From contig CP114500.1 in assembly GCA_027186245.1 (NCBI GenBank), positions 4,040,001 through 4,104,000 on the forward strand: DNA of 64,000 nucleotides, given 5' to 3'. Positions 1 through 12,743 of this stretch are shown here, one piece after another (position 1 is the stretch's first letter; every line of letters begins with the position of its first letter). This DNA comes from Coriaria nepalensis. Lineage: Eukaryota > Streptophyta > Magnoliopsida > Cucurbitales > Coriariaceae. The notes beneath the pieces were generated by a model, which saw nothing but the letters and a program-made list of their open reading frames with translations, was not told the DNA's origin and ran no database searches. The translations under genes were made by a program, and so were the position numbers.

Positions 1-1247
1 ATAAGGCCTAATCATTTTCCTGAAATTTAAATATGGAAGAGAGAGTTTGAAAGAATTTTCGATTATAAAAAAGAAAATATATATATATATATATATATTA
101 TATTAATTTATCTCGGAGGTTTAATCTTAGCGGTAAAAAAGAAAAAAGAAAAAATCTGGTTTTTTGGCAGACAATTAGAGAGTGGAGGTGGGGGCATTTC
201 AGTCAGAAAAATCTGGTTGAAAATGACCCCCTCTGCTTCTGGAACATCTTTTTCAGCTCCAATCCATCGTCTAATTGTTGGTGTTGTGGGTTTTTTCTTT
301 TCTTGCCTCTGAAAGTTTGAAGAGAATGAACAGAAGACCTCTGAAAGTTTGAAGAAGAGAATGAACAGAAGAAAAGAAGAAGAGGTGAGAGAAAGTTGTA
401 GGAGAGAAGGAAGAAAGCTAGTAACACAGAGAAGAAGACATCAGTGAAAAGAAAAAATAAAAAGCTTCTATACTTTTTTGGGTTTTGTTCAGCAACGAGG
501 TTAGTACATAAAAAGAGAGCAAAAACAAAAAAAGAACAACATCTGGGAATGAATATGAATGTGAGAGAGAGAGAGAGAAAAGCGAGCTCCTTTTTTTTTT
601 TTTTTTTTTCCCACTCTTTGTGCAGTTAAACAGATATCTAGTTATTGAAGGTAATGGGCATCTTTTATTTATTTAGTATTGAGACTGCGAAGTTTTGTGT
701 TCAAAATGTGTTTTTTTTTCCTTGTTCTTTCAGTTTTCATGTGTTATCATTTGACATAGTCTTCTGTTGCGACTTGCTATAGGGAAGTGCATCTAATGTT
801 GGGAGTGCTCACAAGCATAGATTCTCTCTGGTCTGGATAGGAAACTAAGGGCTCTGTATAGGTCATTTGCTACATTTTGACTTGCTTAATTAGCTATGGA
901 TTCCTTGTCCAATATAGAGTTCTTGCTTTCCTTTTCCCTTTTTCTTCATCTCTCCTTTCTTTTTTTGTGCTGCTTTCACTTTCTAGGAAGTCACTTAAGA
1001 GGTCCGGTGCCTCCAGGCAGTCTGTATTATAACTGGTTCAATTAATTAAGAAAAACATAAATGAAAGAAAAGTATCAGATGCAGATTAATAGGTTTGTTT
1101 ATTCAATTTCTGCACCATTATTCCAAATAATGCATATAAATAGGCTGGTTATAGTAATGTCTTCTTCATTGCAGAAAATCATCTCATTCTTAACCCCATT
1201 GCGGAAAACAGCCCTTGCCGTGAGTGAATTGTTCTGGTGCTAAAACA
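1..1247 (+). promoter_or_regulatory. Upstream region and probable spliced 5' leader of the thioesterase gene
   Basis: No protein gene is supported here. There is a TA microsatellite near 77-100 and several long T or A runs. A plausible leader intron runs from a GT at 651 to an AG at 1173-1174, just upstream of the coding start at 1248; this is inferred from splice-like sequence only. Short open frames in the interval have no recognisable family features. Confidence 0.4.
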
Positions 1248-3133
1248 ATGAGCTACGGCAACTCTAATCTCGGTTCCGGTAAAGTCCTCCTATCTATTCA
1301 ATTTTTTTTTTTTTTCACTAAAATGGGAAGTGCTTTTATTATTGTGTTGTGGTTCATTTATCATTCAAGGCTATATGAATTTGGTACATGGGCAGGTAGT
1401 AGAACTACGAGGAGGATATTTGAATTCGGAAGGACCCATGTGGTCAGGCCCAAAGGGAACCATCAGGCTACTATTGTTTGGTTACATGGCCTTGGCGACA
1501 AGGGCTCAAGGTACGAACGAATATAATATGGTTCATAACATTTCTATTAGAATATTTTTGTATATGTAAGTTAGTTACATAAGGGTTCTATGCTTATTCC
1601 TTGATTATGACTTTTGTGGACATATATGGTGCTTTAGATTCACGATGAAGAGTATGGATTGTCATTGTTATTATCATTGCCTTGTTATATTGTATAATTT
1701 GGTCCCTTAAGAATTTGGTTGCACTTGAAAAATTGGTCTCTTATTCATTTAAATCTATGCCTTCTATTTTGTCATGTCTTTCAAGGTTACTTTCATAAAT
1801 TTTACACCGTACCATAAACTCGTGTGGAATTGGAAGATTATATACTAATATCGCATTTCATATTTGTTTTTTTCATTTTGTTTAATCATCAGCTGGTCAC
1901 AGCTTCTGGAAGCTCTTCCTCTCCCAAATGTAAGAATATGCATACACTTTTTTTGTTTAAACCAAGCTTAAGAGATAGCTTCTTTTATAAAAATCATAAA
2001 TTCTTTTGAAAATCAACATTGCAGATTAAGTGGATTTGCCCTACAGCTCCTACTCGCCCAGTAGCAATATTTGGCGGATTTCCTTGCACCGCTTGTGAGA
2101 ATTTCTTCACTCCAAATAAAAAAATTAAAAATTAAAATCATAAGAGCTCAACCTTTTATTAATTTTTATGTATTTATTTTGGGATAGGGTTTGATGTTGG
2201 AGACATTTCTGAGGATGCTCCGGATGATTTGGAAGGCTTAGATGCTGCAGCCTCACATGTTGCTAATCTTCTATCAACAGAGCCAGCTGATAGTAATCTT
2301 CCTTGAGTCTCTCTTAACTCTTAATTAATCTTATTTGTACTTAATAACATAGTAGGGTCCACATGGCCAAGTAAGTTTAAAGGTCTTACCGTTATTCTAA
2401 TACAGTTAAGCTTGGTATTGGGGGATTCAGTATGGGTGCTGCCACAGCTCTCTACTCTGCCACGTGTTGGATTTTCAGGCAGTATGGGAATGGAAATCCG
2501 TACCCTGTCAATCTAAGCGTTATTGTTGGACTCAGTGGCTGGCTTCCATGTTCAAGGTTTAATTGTTTGGTTTTTTTTTTTTTTTTGGCTCTATGAAGGA
2601 AAAATCTGTAATAATCCCAAGAGATGCTGTTTGTTCTTCTTCCTTGTTCAGTGTTTGGTTTTTATTCTATGTTGTACAGGACCTTGAGGAATCGGATTGA
2701 AGGATCCCACGAGGCAGTCAGGCGGGCCGCATCCTTGCCGATATTGCTATGCCATGGCACCGGTATATAGATCTCTCTCATAGATTTATCTGTCTAGTTA
2801 GTAAATTACTATCCCAAAATTTGAATATTAATAAAATGGTGTTGTTTGATTTCGAGTTGCAGGGGATGATGTGGTTGCTTATAGGATTGGAGAGAAATCT
2901 GCACAAGCTGTAAATTCAGCCGGATTTAGAAATCTTACATTTAGGACCTATCATGGGTACGTGTATATTATGTTTGATTTTTGTTGCCTTATTCTTGTTA
3001 ATGACTATGTAACCAAAAATAAATGAATGAAATCTTGTAAACTTGCAGGCTGGGTCATTACACTATCCCAGAAGAGATGGACGATGTTTGTAATTGGCTA
3101 TCTACAGTTTTGGGGCTCGGCTCGAGATCATAA
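1248..3133 (+). CDS. Acyl-protein thioesterase / carboxylesterase (LYPLA-like, SOBER1/TIPSY1 type)
   Basis: An alpha/beta hydrolase expected to remove S-acyl groups from proteins in the cytosol. Nine exons join without a frame break: 1248-1278, 1396-1510, 1893-1929, 2025-2094, 2188-2292, 2406-2556, 2680-2762, 2863-2956 and 3049-3133, giving 256 residues, the usual length for plant members. The oxyanion region reads WLHGLGDKGS in exon 2. The nucleophile motif GFSMG places Ser at about residue 128, the acid lies in HGTGDD (Asp about 199) and the catalytic His in GLGHY (about 232), so the triad is complete. All introns are GT-AG. There is no signal peptide. The ATG at 1248 begins MSYGNSNLGSG, like close plant homologues. 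The gene converges on the CXC-protein gene. Family assignment is firm; which paralogue is not. Confidence 0.93.
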
Positions 3134-3959
3134 GCCTTTTTTTGCTGGGGGAAGAAATAAGCAAAGTATGGAAGGAGAAAGAGAGAGAGAAGAATACACT
3201 AAGAGGCCAAGCATATGTATGTTGTAACTTGTCATGATGCTTGAAAAGTTTCTTATTCCCCTGTTTTAGTACTATTTCTGAAATAATATATATGCCTTTT
3301 TTACTTTAGGCTTCATTTTTTTCTTGGTTTCATGTTTTGAGTGGAAAAAAAGAGAAAAAGGGAGGGGTATACGAATTTGAAGGATTTTGTTGCTTTGATT
3401 GTGATGTAACTTTGAAATTTTATATGGATAAATAATGAATGGTTCTTATGATTAGTGTGCTTATAAGCAGTTATGCTTTTGTATTCTACATCTAATCAGA
3501 AAGCTGTTCAAAAAATATGATCAACTCTTTTTCTTGTATTATCTTTTGAAGAGGAATCCGAGCAATTACGAGGCCCGAATACCTGACACCGACGGGTATG
3601 CAATTACAAGCAGGAAAGGGCTTGTTTATAACGAAGTTTACCTGCAACAAGCACTTTTAGCAAGCAAAGCAAGAAAGAGAAGAAAGCAACAGTGTCCCAA
3701 AATCACAAACTCATGCGAAGTCCAATCATTTTAAAAACAAATAGAACTTTAATGAAAAGAAGGGGAAGGACAGGGGAGGAGGGGAGGAGGGGAGGAGGGG
3801 AGGGGAGATTTTTCTAACTTTCTGATCCATCTCTTTAAAACAAACATACAGTCACTTTGGTGCCCATGGGCCCACAATTAAGGATCTATGCATCTTCTCC
3901 TCAGCAGTACTTTAAAGTTGGATCTTAAACAGAATAAGCACAAAACAAATAAAGATAAC
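3134..3959. other. Convergent intergenic region with a G-rich tract
   Basis: This interval holds the 3' UTRs of the two converging genes. AATAAT and AATAAA-like signals occur after 3134 on the plus strand. A strongly purine-rich tract with repeated runs of four G lies at 3761-3808. A 66-codon plus-strand open frame at 3534-3734 has no recognisable domain and I do not call it a gene. Confidence 0.5.
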
Positions 3960-6900
3960 TCACTTGCCGCCGCCACTATTATCTGCACATTCACTTCGAC
4001 TTGCACCAGAGCCACCTTTGGAATCAATGCAAGGAGTAAGAGGTGGAAAGGAAGGTACTGCCTTCAGTATAAACTTGCGCCCACTTTTCAAAGATCCCAT
4101 AGAGTTCGATCCACGCTCAAGCACATGGCAATGTGGAGGAGAAACCCGCTTCTTATTCGGAGAGCTTACTTTCACAGATCGAATTGGTGTTTTATCATTG
4201 TCTTTCAATATCTCAGGCGTATCATCTTCCACAGTTTGAGGACCCGCAAGTTTGAAAGACTTAGTCGCACCTAACCAGGTTAAAGGTGTGATTGGTGGAG
4301 TAAGCCGCCTAAGGGACCCACCAGTTGAGAAGGGTTGACCACAAAACGTGTTTGACCGGTCCTTTGACTTGGATGTTGTAGATGAGGCCATAGTAGTCAT
4401 TGAGGGGTGATGTTGTAGAGGAGTAAGCTGATTTAAGCTTGGGATGTCGTTTGATCTTGGTGAGGTATGCTCTGGATCCGCCATGTCAGCATTGTCATAA
4501 CTTATCTGCCATGCGTAATAGCCTAAGTCCTGCGAGTCATTCTTTTCTTCCAGAAGCATATCCTTATTGTCCAAATTCTTAGGGGAGGAAGTGGAGTTGG
4601 CGTAAGATATAAGATCAGAGTCGGGTGAAGGGAGACATCTTCGAGAAACATGGTGTGGTCTTTGTGCGTCCATTCCATGGCTAGATAGCAGGGAAAGATG
4701 AAAATGAAAAAGAATCATAAAAAGAAAGTTAGGTATCAAGCAAAATTCAATGCATTTGAGGAGTTATTAAGGGAAAGGCATAAAAAATGGAGGAATCTTA
4801 CTCTGAGTATTGAAAAGATGGCGTCACAGGGGTAAGGTGCTGGCCATGAATTTCAGCATGTGAGAAATCTTTCATAGTTGCTATCATTTCAAGATTCTCA
4901 TTGAGATTCCCTTCTGATCCATGCATTGTTGCAACATATTCTGTAGAATCAACATGAAGATTTCTTCAATTTACAAGATTTGAAACTCTTAACAGTTGAA
5001 ACTTTTTTCACTTTGCTAGTAATGCTACAGGGAATTAAGAAGTACAAGAACAGTTAGAATTCTTACCTTCTTTTCTGCCATAGACATTTTTACATTCCTC
5101 GCAACGGCATCCACTAGAGCATCCAACATTAGCCTTTTCAAAATCAAATGACCGAGTAAGAATGATTGGGACGAGGGGAGAAAAAGGAAAGAGAAACCAA
5201 GTTTGTGTAAATGCAAAAATCCCAAACCTGATAGCATTCACAATACTTTTTAAGACACATGGATTTTTTGCAGTTGCACCCTCTTTTATGCCTTGCCAAT
5301 GATGGAGTTGACTGAGTTCCATTTACCTGTCAAGGGAGCATATAAGAATTAGCTTTTCAAACAAAAGTAACTAATCATATTGAATTTAAGCAATTGGAAT
5401 AACTTTTTTCAGAGGAATCTCAGTGAGGCAGGGCACAATTTTCGGGGCAAATGCCAGAGGATTTCGTGATTCAATTTGGTGGCGTGTTTCATGAACCGTT
5501 TCTTCATTCTCCGGTCTATTAAAGCATCCTTGGCAAGCACAAGCATCGCCACAATAGACCCCAGCAGCAAAGCAGTCACAATAACTACAAAGGAACAAAA
5601 TTAGCAAGTTGGGCAATAATTTACGTAACCACAACTTTCCACAAGCGTGAACAAAACTCCCTTACAGTTTCAAGCATTTTGTCTTCTTACAGTTACAACC
5701 TTTGAAACCATCACCATCAGTTTTAATCCTGAAAAAATAACCCCAGCCGGGAAAGGGGGAGAATTAGTAATGAAAAAAAATTAAACATCGATAAGGACAT
5801 GAGAGAACAACCTTTTCTTTTTGGGGCTCAGTTTATTGAACTCTTCCAGATTATCAATAAACTTCTCTGTCCCATCTGGAGTTGCTTGACATCCGACATT
5901 GTTTGGCACATTTAAAGGTTCCATGGCACAGTAAAGCTCAGAAGTGGTAGAACCTGCCATTATTAAGGTGTTGTTTTCATGCATCTCATCTTCACCACAG
6001 TGTGAAGCATTTTCAAAGCAGGTGTTTCTGCTCAGCAAATGACTGCTCTTTACCACTGTCTCCACACCCTGAAAACTGTCATAATCTTCCGCTAATTTCA
6101 TGCTTGCAACTAAACTGGAACCCGTTGGCATAGCACTGACAATGCTATTTAGATGCAATCCAATACCTAAAGGCTTGGAGCATGGAGGTAACAAAGCAGC
6201 CACAGGCTGGGACAAGCTTACTGGATTTTGTTTTCCAGAAGTTGGATTTGAAAACATCCCAGATGACTTTTGACTCTCATTTGTTACATTCGTGGATAGT
6301 AATCTTGACTTGATATTATTATCTGTCAGATTAGAAGAATGGGATCTGTTTCCAATAGCAGTTAAGGCAACCTCTTCAAATTGCAGGCAACGTCGATGCA
6401 TGCCACGTTGATTTTGACGGACCTGTGATAACCGTTTGCAATTACTATACTGCAAAATTATAACCCTATAAACAATTAACACTACAGAAAACAAAAATTT
6501 ACAACAAAATAGTTAAAACACCAGGCTTATACCATATCACATAAGCCATAGATGTCCCAAAATAATACACACAGTAAACAATCTACCACTATGCCCATCA
6601 GCAGAAGACATAAGATATTAGAGAACACTCAGACGTAACTCCTGAAAGATTTAATAGAGAATGACACGCATAGAAAAAAATTAGTTAGAGGGGTGAAAAC
6701 TGCCAAAATCTTACCTCAGAAAGACTATTAGAGACCTCTCCAGCATTCTCCTCACTATATTCACAAGCATTAACAATCTCTAGAGGTTCCGATTGAGGAG
6801 TACACTCAAAGTCATTTTGAGGGAATGCCCCAGTATCCTGTATCCTAATAGTTAAAACAAGTCCAAGAGAAACATATCCTAAATTGAAAATTCCACCTTA

Positions 6901-8180
6901 ATAGCATTGAAAGAATCACCTGAGCACATGAATCTTCATTTTGTTGTTTATCATTAGCAAATTTATTGGAAAAATCAGACTCAATATCATTGAATTCAGA
7001 GGATGGATAGTCAACGTCCTTTTGTTGCTTTTCTCCTGTGGCAGGGTTGCAATCAAATTCTGCATTTTCCTGATTGCCTTTTTTCGCTTCCTTTGACAAC
7101 AACAGCTCCTCCGGCTCTTTGACTATAGCATTTAATGCACATTGTGATGATTCAGGCAGCCTATCATTAGATTGTTTTAAATGTGGACTGACTGCATGCA
7201 TAGAGTTACTACTATCCACATCATCAGAATCAGCCAAAAAATTGTCAAGAAATTCTGAAGATCTGCAGGGTGATTGCTCGGAAATCTTATTATCAGATTC
7301 CAGGATGCCAGTAACCAATCTCCTACATAACTGTCTTGCACATTTCTCAGCATCATCTGAACCATCAGCAGATTTCTCTACTTCAGCATTGTTTGTAGAG
7401 ACTAATGCACTAGGTGAATGAGTATGCTGAGCCCTGAAATGAAAATTCAATCATTAAATAATCAAATTCCCAAACCATGTCTGTCAATGTGGGAAGAATT
7501 AATAATGTTGCGGCCCTCTCAAACCTTTTCAAGAAATTTGTCACACAGTTCGAATTCACATGTGGTGAAGAAAATACAAGAGGAGGAGAATTAAGTGCAG
7601 TGAACCCTTGGCCTATAAGTAGACCCTTGACCGGCTTAATTGGCGATAGGTTACTTATGTAACTGAATAAAGGGGAGTCCTGAAATCAGAAGAAAAGAAT
7701 GATGACAAACAGAAGTAATAAGCAAGAGCTTTACCATTGTTCCAATGAATTGACTTCTAACTATTCTCATGCAGAATGAACAATACTAAAACTTCCATTA
7801 AAAAGCCAGTCCCAATTCTCCAAAGAAAATCAAAATAGCACAATAATCAATACGGGGCATTAGAAATCCTAGTTTAAACTCGTGGAAAAGCCTATCAGAA
7901 AATTGATATATTAACAATTACCGCATTAACAGCACAGGCAAAATTATAAATGACAATACTACACGATATGCTAATATAAGTATATAACCATAAATGCAAC
8001 CAAAACTGCAATCATGGGAACATAATGAAGAAATGAAAACGGAGAATTCAACAAAATTGTAATAATCGTAGTCAATTTATGAATTACTTGAACTTGCGGA
8101 GACCCCAAGGAAATGGAGGTGCTAGTGTTGGTAAGGGAAATGGAGGCGGAAGTTGTCTTCTCAGTTTCAGGAGAATCCAT
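3960..8180 (-). CDS. Tesmin/TSO1-like CXC-domain protein (TCX/CPP family)
   Basis: A DNA-binding regulator of the family that includes TSO1 and SOL1/SOL2 and the LIN54-like subunit of DREAM complexes; expected in the nucleus, acting on cell-cycle and cell-fate genes. Eleven exons read in frame: 8180-8088, 7679-7525, 7433-6920, 6837-6715, 6449-5812, 5728-5666, 5584-5404, 5326-5228, 5133-5067, 4940-4802 and 4680-3960, giving about 930 residues. Two cysteine-rich CXC motifs are complete: the first at about residues 519-549 ([10 protein letters not shown]... [11 protein letters not shown]), the second at about 606-636 ([18 protein letters not shown]...). The conserved [10 protein letters not shown] linker lies between them. 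Exon 2 carries the family's [10 protein letters not shown] segment. The start of exon 5 is the least certain boundary; an alternative acceptor lies 27 bases further in. The long middle exons are polar and probably disordered. Confidence 0.92.
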
Positions 8181-8419
8181 TGTACAAAGCCCTAACCCTG
8201 ACCTCAGTACTGATAAACTCTCTCTGCATCTTCTCTCTGTCTCACTCACTCTCTCTCTCTCTGGAAACTGATGAAGAAAATGTGTTTAGGCTTTTTTCTT
8301 CTTTCTTTTTTTTTTTCCTTTTTTTGTTGGGGGGGTTTTATTTTCTGTCTAGTAAATTACAGAGTAGAAATTGTATGCAGAAATGGCGGGGGTTTAAAAA
8401 GCGAGCGGGAGAATTCGCT

Positions 8420-8515
8420 GGCCCCTTCAGACTGGGCCTCCCTTATAATCCATCGTTATCTGGACCTTTTATTGGGCCCTTCAAGATAGACTGCAGATAT
8501 TGGGCCAGGCCCGTA
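8420..8515. promoter_or_regulatory. Cluster of site II (TGGGCC) elements upstream of the CXC gene
   Basis: TGGGCC cores occur at 8433-8438, 8473-8478 and 8501-8506, with a reverse copy GGCCC at 8508-8512. They lie about 250-330 bases upstream of the minus-strand start at 8180. Site II elements of this kind are common in promoters of plant genes active in dividing cells, which fits a CXC-family regulator. The role here is inferred from sequence only. Confidence 0.5.
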
Positions 8516-9018
8516 GCTCTTCGCAAAACTTTGTATAACTATAATAGTGAGGATTCAGGCCATAACCCATTTACAAAGTGTATTTTAGAATTTAGGCTCA
8601 ATATAAAAATTTGTTAAAATAATAATCTCAATTTTTTTTTTAAATTGAAAAAATATTAATATTAATAATTTACTAAAATACCCTTACAACACGTATGCAG
8701 AAAACAAAAGCTCAAACACGAACATGCAGAAAACATTTGAAACATAACTTTCACAAATTCTCTTGTCACAAACACAATCCGAATTGTAGAAAACGGAAGC
8801 TTAAATCCTTAGTTTCACAAATGTTAGCAATTGAAAAAATATGAAGTAATGGTTTGCAGTCGACAAAATCTAAAGAAAAAAAAATTCAAAAACAGATCGA
8901 ATGTAGCACCGGAATGACAATGTCACCGAAATGATAATGAAATATTTATTTTATATTTATTTTTTTTAGTTATTATATTCATTTTGATTTGAAATTTGAA
9001 GTATTTATAGGGTTTGGA
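8516..9018. other. AT-rich intergenic sequence
   Basis: I see no gene here. The stretch is AT-rich with homopolymer runs and forms the far upstream side of the CXC gene. Confidence 0.5.
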
Positions 9019-9310
9019 CCATCGAGCAGTTTATAACGTACTGCTCGATGGCTAGGTGGGAATATGAATGTCCATCGAGCCATTGAGCAATAAGTTCATA
9101 TGCACTGCTCGACGAATGGCTATCGAGCCATCGGGCAATTGAGCTGTGCATATGAACTTCTTGCTCGATGGACATTAATATTCTCATCGAGCAATCGAGC
9201 AGTATAATATCAATGGCTCGATGGTCATTCATATGTCCATCGATCCATCGAGCAGTCATTATAAACTACTTGATGGTTCCTGCAGTTTATATGAACTACT
9301 CGATGGCTTA
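9019..9310. repeat. Array of short palindromic CCATCGAGCA / TGCTCGATGG motifs
   Basis: Roughly a dozen copies and variants of one 8-10 base motif occur in both orientations within about 300 bases. The first pair, 9019-9030 and 9040-9051, is a perfect 12-base inverted repeat around a 9-base loop. A larger imperfect hairpin pairs 9069-9105 with 9146-9174 through TGTCCATCGAGC and AAGTTCATATGCAC. Palindromes of this kind avoid stop codons, which explains a spurious 84-codon minus-strand frame. The origin is unknown; it may belong to the neighbouring transposon relic. Confidence 0.75.
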
Positions 9311-9419
9311 ATTACTGTTCATATTCTCATTGAGTATTACAGTCTTATTCTAAAGTTTATTGTTTTTTAAATTTTGAATTTAGTTTTATACAGTTTTGTT
9401 TAATTATTTTTCATTTCAG

Positions 9420-10200
9420 GTGGATCAAATTCCTATATATCATGAGCTAGAACCTATAATTGATCAAATACTTCATTTTAAGATCCGCACTACTATTATT
9501 TATCAAAGCAGGAAGTGGTGATTATTGATATAAGGAAGAAGTTGACCCTAGTATAGTTGGAGTCTTTTAGATCTACTTGTTTGAGACATTTTTTAGATGT
9601 GAGTAGTCAACTTAAGAACTCGAGCTAACTTATGAACTTTTTCATTCTTCGACGAGTAAAGTGTAAGAAAAAGCACGAATTGTGGTTGATGCACCGCAAG
9701 AAGCTTATACGGTCTGGCCTGAGGGAATTTGCATTGGTGACGAGATTAAAATATCATGCAGAACTTCCAGACCACATAATTAAGCGGATAGAAAAGGATG
9801 AGCACTTGTTGAATAAGTATCTTATTGGAAAGCTTGTCAATGTGTCGGCGCTAGCAGAGAATTTAGAAGTGATGATGAGCCATGGAGTTAATAAGGACTG
9901 TGATATTGTGAAGATGACTCTTGTTTATTTCATTGAGGTTGTCCTTTTGGCACAAGGGCAAAGGAGTAAGATTTGGTCCTTGATATTGTCCATAGCCAAT
10001 AATTTAGGCCAGCTCGAGCAATTCTCTTAGGAGTAAACGTAATTATAAGCTTAAAATTCAATCTCTTAAGAATGATATAAAGACGAAGGCAGTTGCACAT
10101 AAGGACCGACTGGAAGAGCTAAAGCCGAAAGAAGAAACTTATGATTTATACGGATTTCTGCTTGCTTTACAAGTTATAGTTTATATTTAACTTTTACCGT
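9420..10200 (+). mobile_element. DUF1985-type transposon protein relic
   Basis: A 132-codon open frame at 9632-10030 contains KKKHELWLMHRKKLIRSGL followed by REFALVTRLKY. This matches the typical core of DUF1985, a domain found in plant transposon proteins, often with Ulp1-like proteases in Mutator-type elements. The family sequence then continues with a hydrophobic LVYFIEVVLLAQ segment. No protease or transposase domain follows; downstream frames are short and full of stops. I read it as a fragment of a dead element. The family call is from memory of the motif, not from a search. Confidence 0.6.
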
Positions 10201-10869
10201 AGTTTTGGTTTATGTCTGCTAATATTTAATTCATAACTATATAGGTATATGGTTAAGAAACCATTCTTTATCTTGAAAGAAAAGCTGAAATTCGGGGTAA
10301 TGAGAATCGCACGCCTTGGAAGAAAACCATTACTTAGGTATTCAGATTTTCATTATTTATGAATTATTAATATGATTTCTCCACATTAATTCCAATCATC
10401 ACCTTGAGATTAAAAAATAAATAAAAAAATTGAACATTAATATTCTAATCGACTTACTTTATATTATATATCCCATAATATATTATGGTATGAGGTTTTG
10501 TGTTATTGCTTGTACATATAGCATGGTCTTTTTTGCTTGAATGATCAAGCAATCCGTTAATCTCCTTCTATCATGCTTAGTTGTCTTATTACCTGAAATG
10601 GAGATTAAAAAAACAAATGATAAGAAAATTAATTAATTAATTACATAAAATAGTTATTATTTAAACACTTTCTCACAAATACTATTTCATAGAAGCAAAT
10701 TCACTTACTTTAGTATTCGGTTCTCCTGAAAAAGTTTCACTCTTTCCATTTTTTTTGGCCTACCTGCAATTGGTATACAATGCAAAGAATTAAATTTTTT
10801 TTTTTTTTGTCATTATTTATTTAAAAAGAAAAACTAATAAAGAACCCATAAAACTAGCATTCTTTGACC
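10201..10869. other. AT-rich intergenic DNA between two transposon-derived relics
   Basis: No gene can be supported. There are A and T runs and short open frames only. Confidence 0.5.
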
Positions 10870-12660
10870 TTTTTTTTTCAACTTTTCTATACTACTTAGA
10901 TGTCTAGCCATTGGCGCTCCTTTCGACGCAGCATAATTAGGGTCTTTGATGCGTTCAGTATCAGAAGCATGAGATGCAACTTTTGGGAGAGAAAATTTGG
11001 ATGAATCTCACATTCATCTCAGCCAAAAACTCATTATAAGTGACAGTAATCTCCCATAACAATTTTTTGATTTTCCTCCGAGTGGTCTGCACTATGTTTC
11101 ACTGTATTCAACATGTATTTTGATGTTTGATTCGTATATACCAACTTCTTATATATGGTATCACCTGATGATCCATTGGTAGCTGCATAGCTGTATATCC
11201 TTTTTTTTGTTTTTTCTTTACATCCTTATTCCAACGTTTCAGAATGTAAGCCTTCGGAATAGTGGGAATATTTTTCAAATGTAGTGCGTACAATGCATGG
11301 GAGCAAAGTTTGCGCTTAGTTTTAAACAGACCACGACTGCATCAAACCTCGGGTGATAATATTGAGATTTTGTTTTCTTTTTATACATCATTTAATTATG
11401 ATTTTATTGAATCAGAAAATATAATCGATTTTATTTATATTATTTAGTTATATTTCCTCTATTTTATGAAATGAAAATTATATACTTTTTTATTTATTGA
11501 TCAAATAAAAATCAATTCTTCTCGTTACCTGTTTAGAGAGTAATAATACCGAGAATCAAAAAAATATGTGCAAATTCAATTCTCGTCTCTATTACTCCAT
11601 TTTTTTTTGCAAATCTCATTTCATTCACCATTTTAATAATTCTCATTCCACTCATGAATTAGAATCAAACGAGTCATTAAAGTCATTTAAAAAAATACAT
11701 AAGATCTAATTTGGGAAACTGACATTTCAAAGTTCAACGGTAAACTCTAATTTTAAACTCATTTAAAAGTAGACCATATAACTTGTGATTGTATTTCGTA
11801 GTTGCATGCCTCATAATGCTACTTTCATGATCCGATATCGTGTTCTATGAATCGGTAAAATCCAAAGCTACTTCATTACCACGCCATAGGCAAGCAACTT
11901 TTGAAAGGAACCCATTAATTCCATTAGAGAAGTGGTCTTGCTAACTAACTCGTTCAATCCATTAATTCCATAACTGGATCTTGGTCAGTATAAATAATCT
12001 TCGAAACTTTACCATCCACAAAAGTCAAGAATGTTTGAAGCCTTACCATCCATAGAAGTCAAGAATGTGTTGAATAGCCTTATGATTCTCGTCATCTAGT
12101 TCCATCTTCCAGAAAAATATTTTCTCTTCATGTGCACTCTTTATTTAAAGTGTCCAGCAAGACTAGCATCATCACCGTCATTTAAAGTGTTCATCTTTAT
12201 ATTGGTGACATGATTGTACAAGTCTTTAGCAATAAATCCCAAATTTTCTACACAACCACTTCCTTTCGCCATCAACTGAAATGTTTTATTGGTCGCGATA
12301 CAGGCATTTGTAAACAACTTCATCAATTCAGTACCAGCCTCAAAAAATTCTCATTCCCCCTTTAAGAGATGAACAGTAGATCGTGGAACAAGCGGTCCAT
12401 CGACCTTGTTCATCCACTTTAAATCTAATCATTGCATTGCAACCCATTCTAGTATTCTTCCTCAAGTTTTCATTTGCCCCATCTTCCACATTTTTAAAGC
12501 CTTGTTTGCAAAACAAAACTCCATTGTACGAATCTCTGTTTTTCCATGAAAAAATGTCTTCTTGGTTCTTCTTATAGGAAAGCCAACCATCCGTGCATAA
12601 CATTTATATAAATTATATGCCTCATGATCGCTATGAACAACTTGACAGAATATGGCATGA
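10870..12660 (-). pseudogene. FAR1/FHY3-related gene relic, internally deleted
   Basis: FAR1-family proteins are transcription factors derived from Mutator-like transposases. On the minus strand the start of the FAR1 DNA-binding domain is readable near 12650-12550 (HEAYNLYKCYARMVGFPIRR), followed after a frame change by GVLFCKQGF and TRMGCNAMIRFKVDEQGRW to about 12380. The next pieces are GSGCVENLGFIAKDLYNHV (about 12260) and MELDDENHKA (about 12090). The typical tail then appears: LKNIPTIPKAYILKRWNKDV (about 11280-11220), and NYAASKGAPMARHLSS with a lysine-rich end near 10950-10880. The MULE transposase core and most of the SWIM region expected between 12040 and 11330 are missing. With frame changes and stops, this is a decayed copy. 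Confidence 0.7.
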
Positions 12661-12743
12661 TCCAGAACTGCAAAACAGTAAAATCAAAATCATATCAGCT
12701 AAGTTTTGCATTTAGTGTTAAATCATTATTTATCCCTAATTTT

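Noticed and set aside
3534..3734. 66-codon plus-strand open frame between convergent genes
   Set aside because: No recognisable domain or splice context was found, so I left it as intergenic.
9005..9259. 84-codon open frame on the minus strand
   Set aside because: It lies wholly in the palindromic motif array; the translation simply repeats the motif and resembles no protein.
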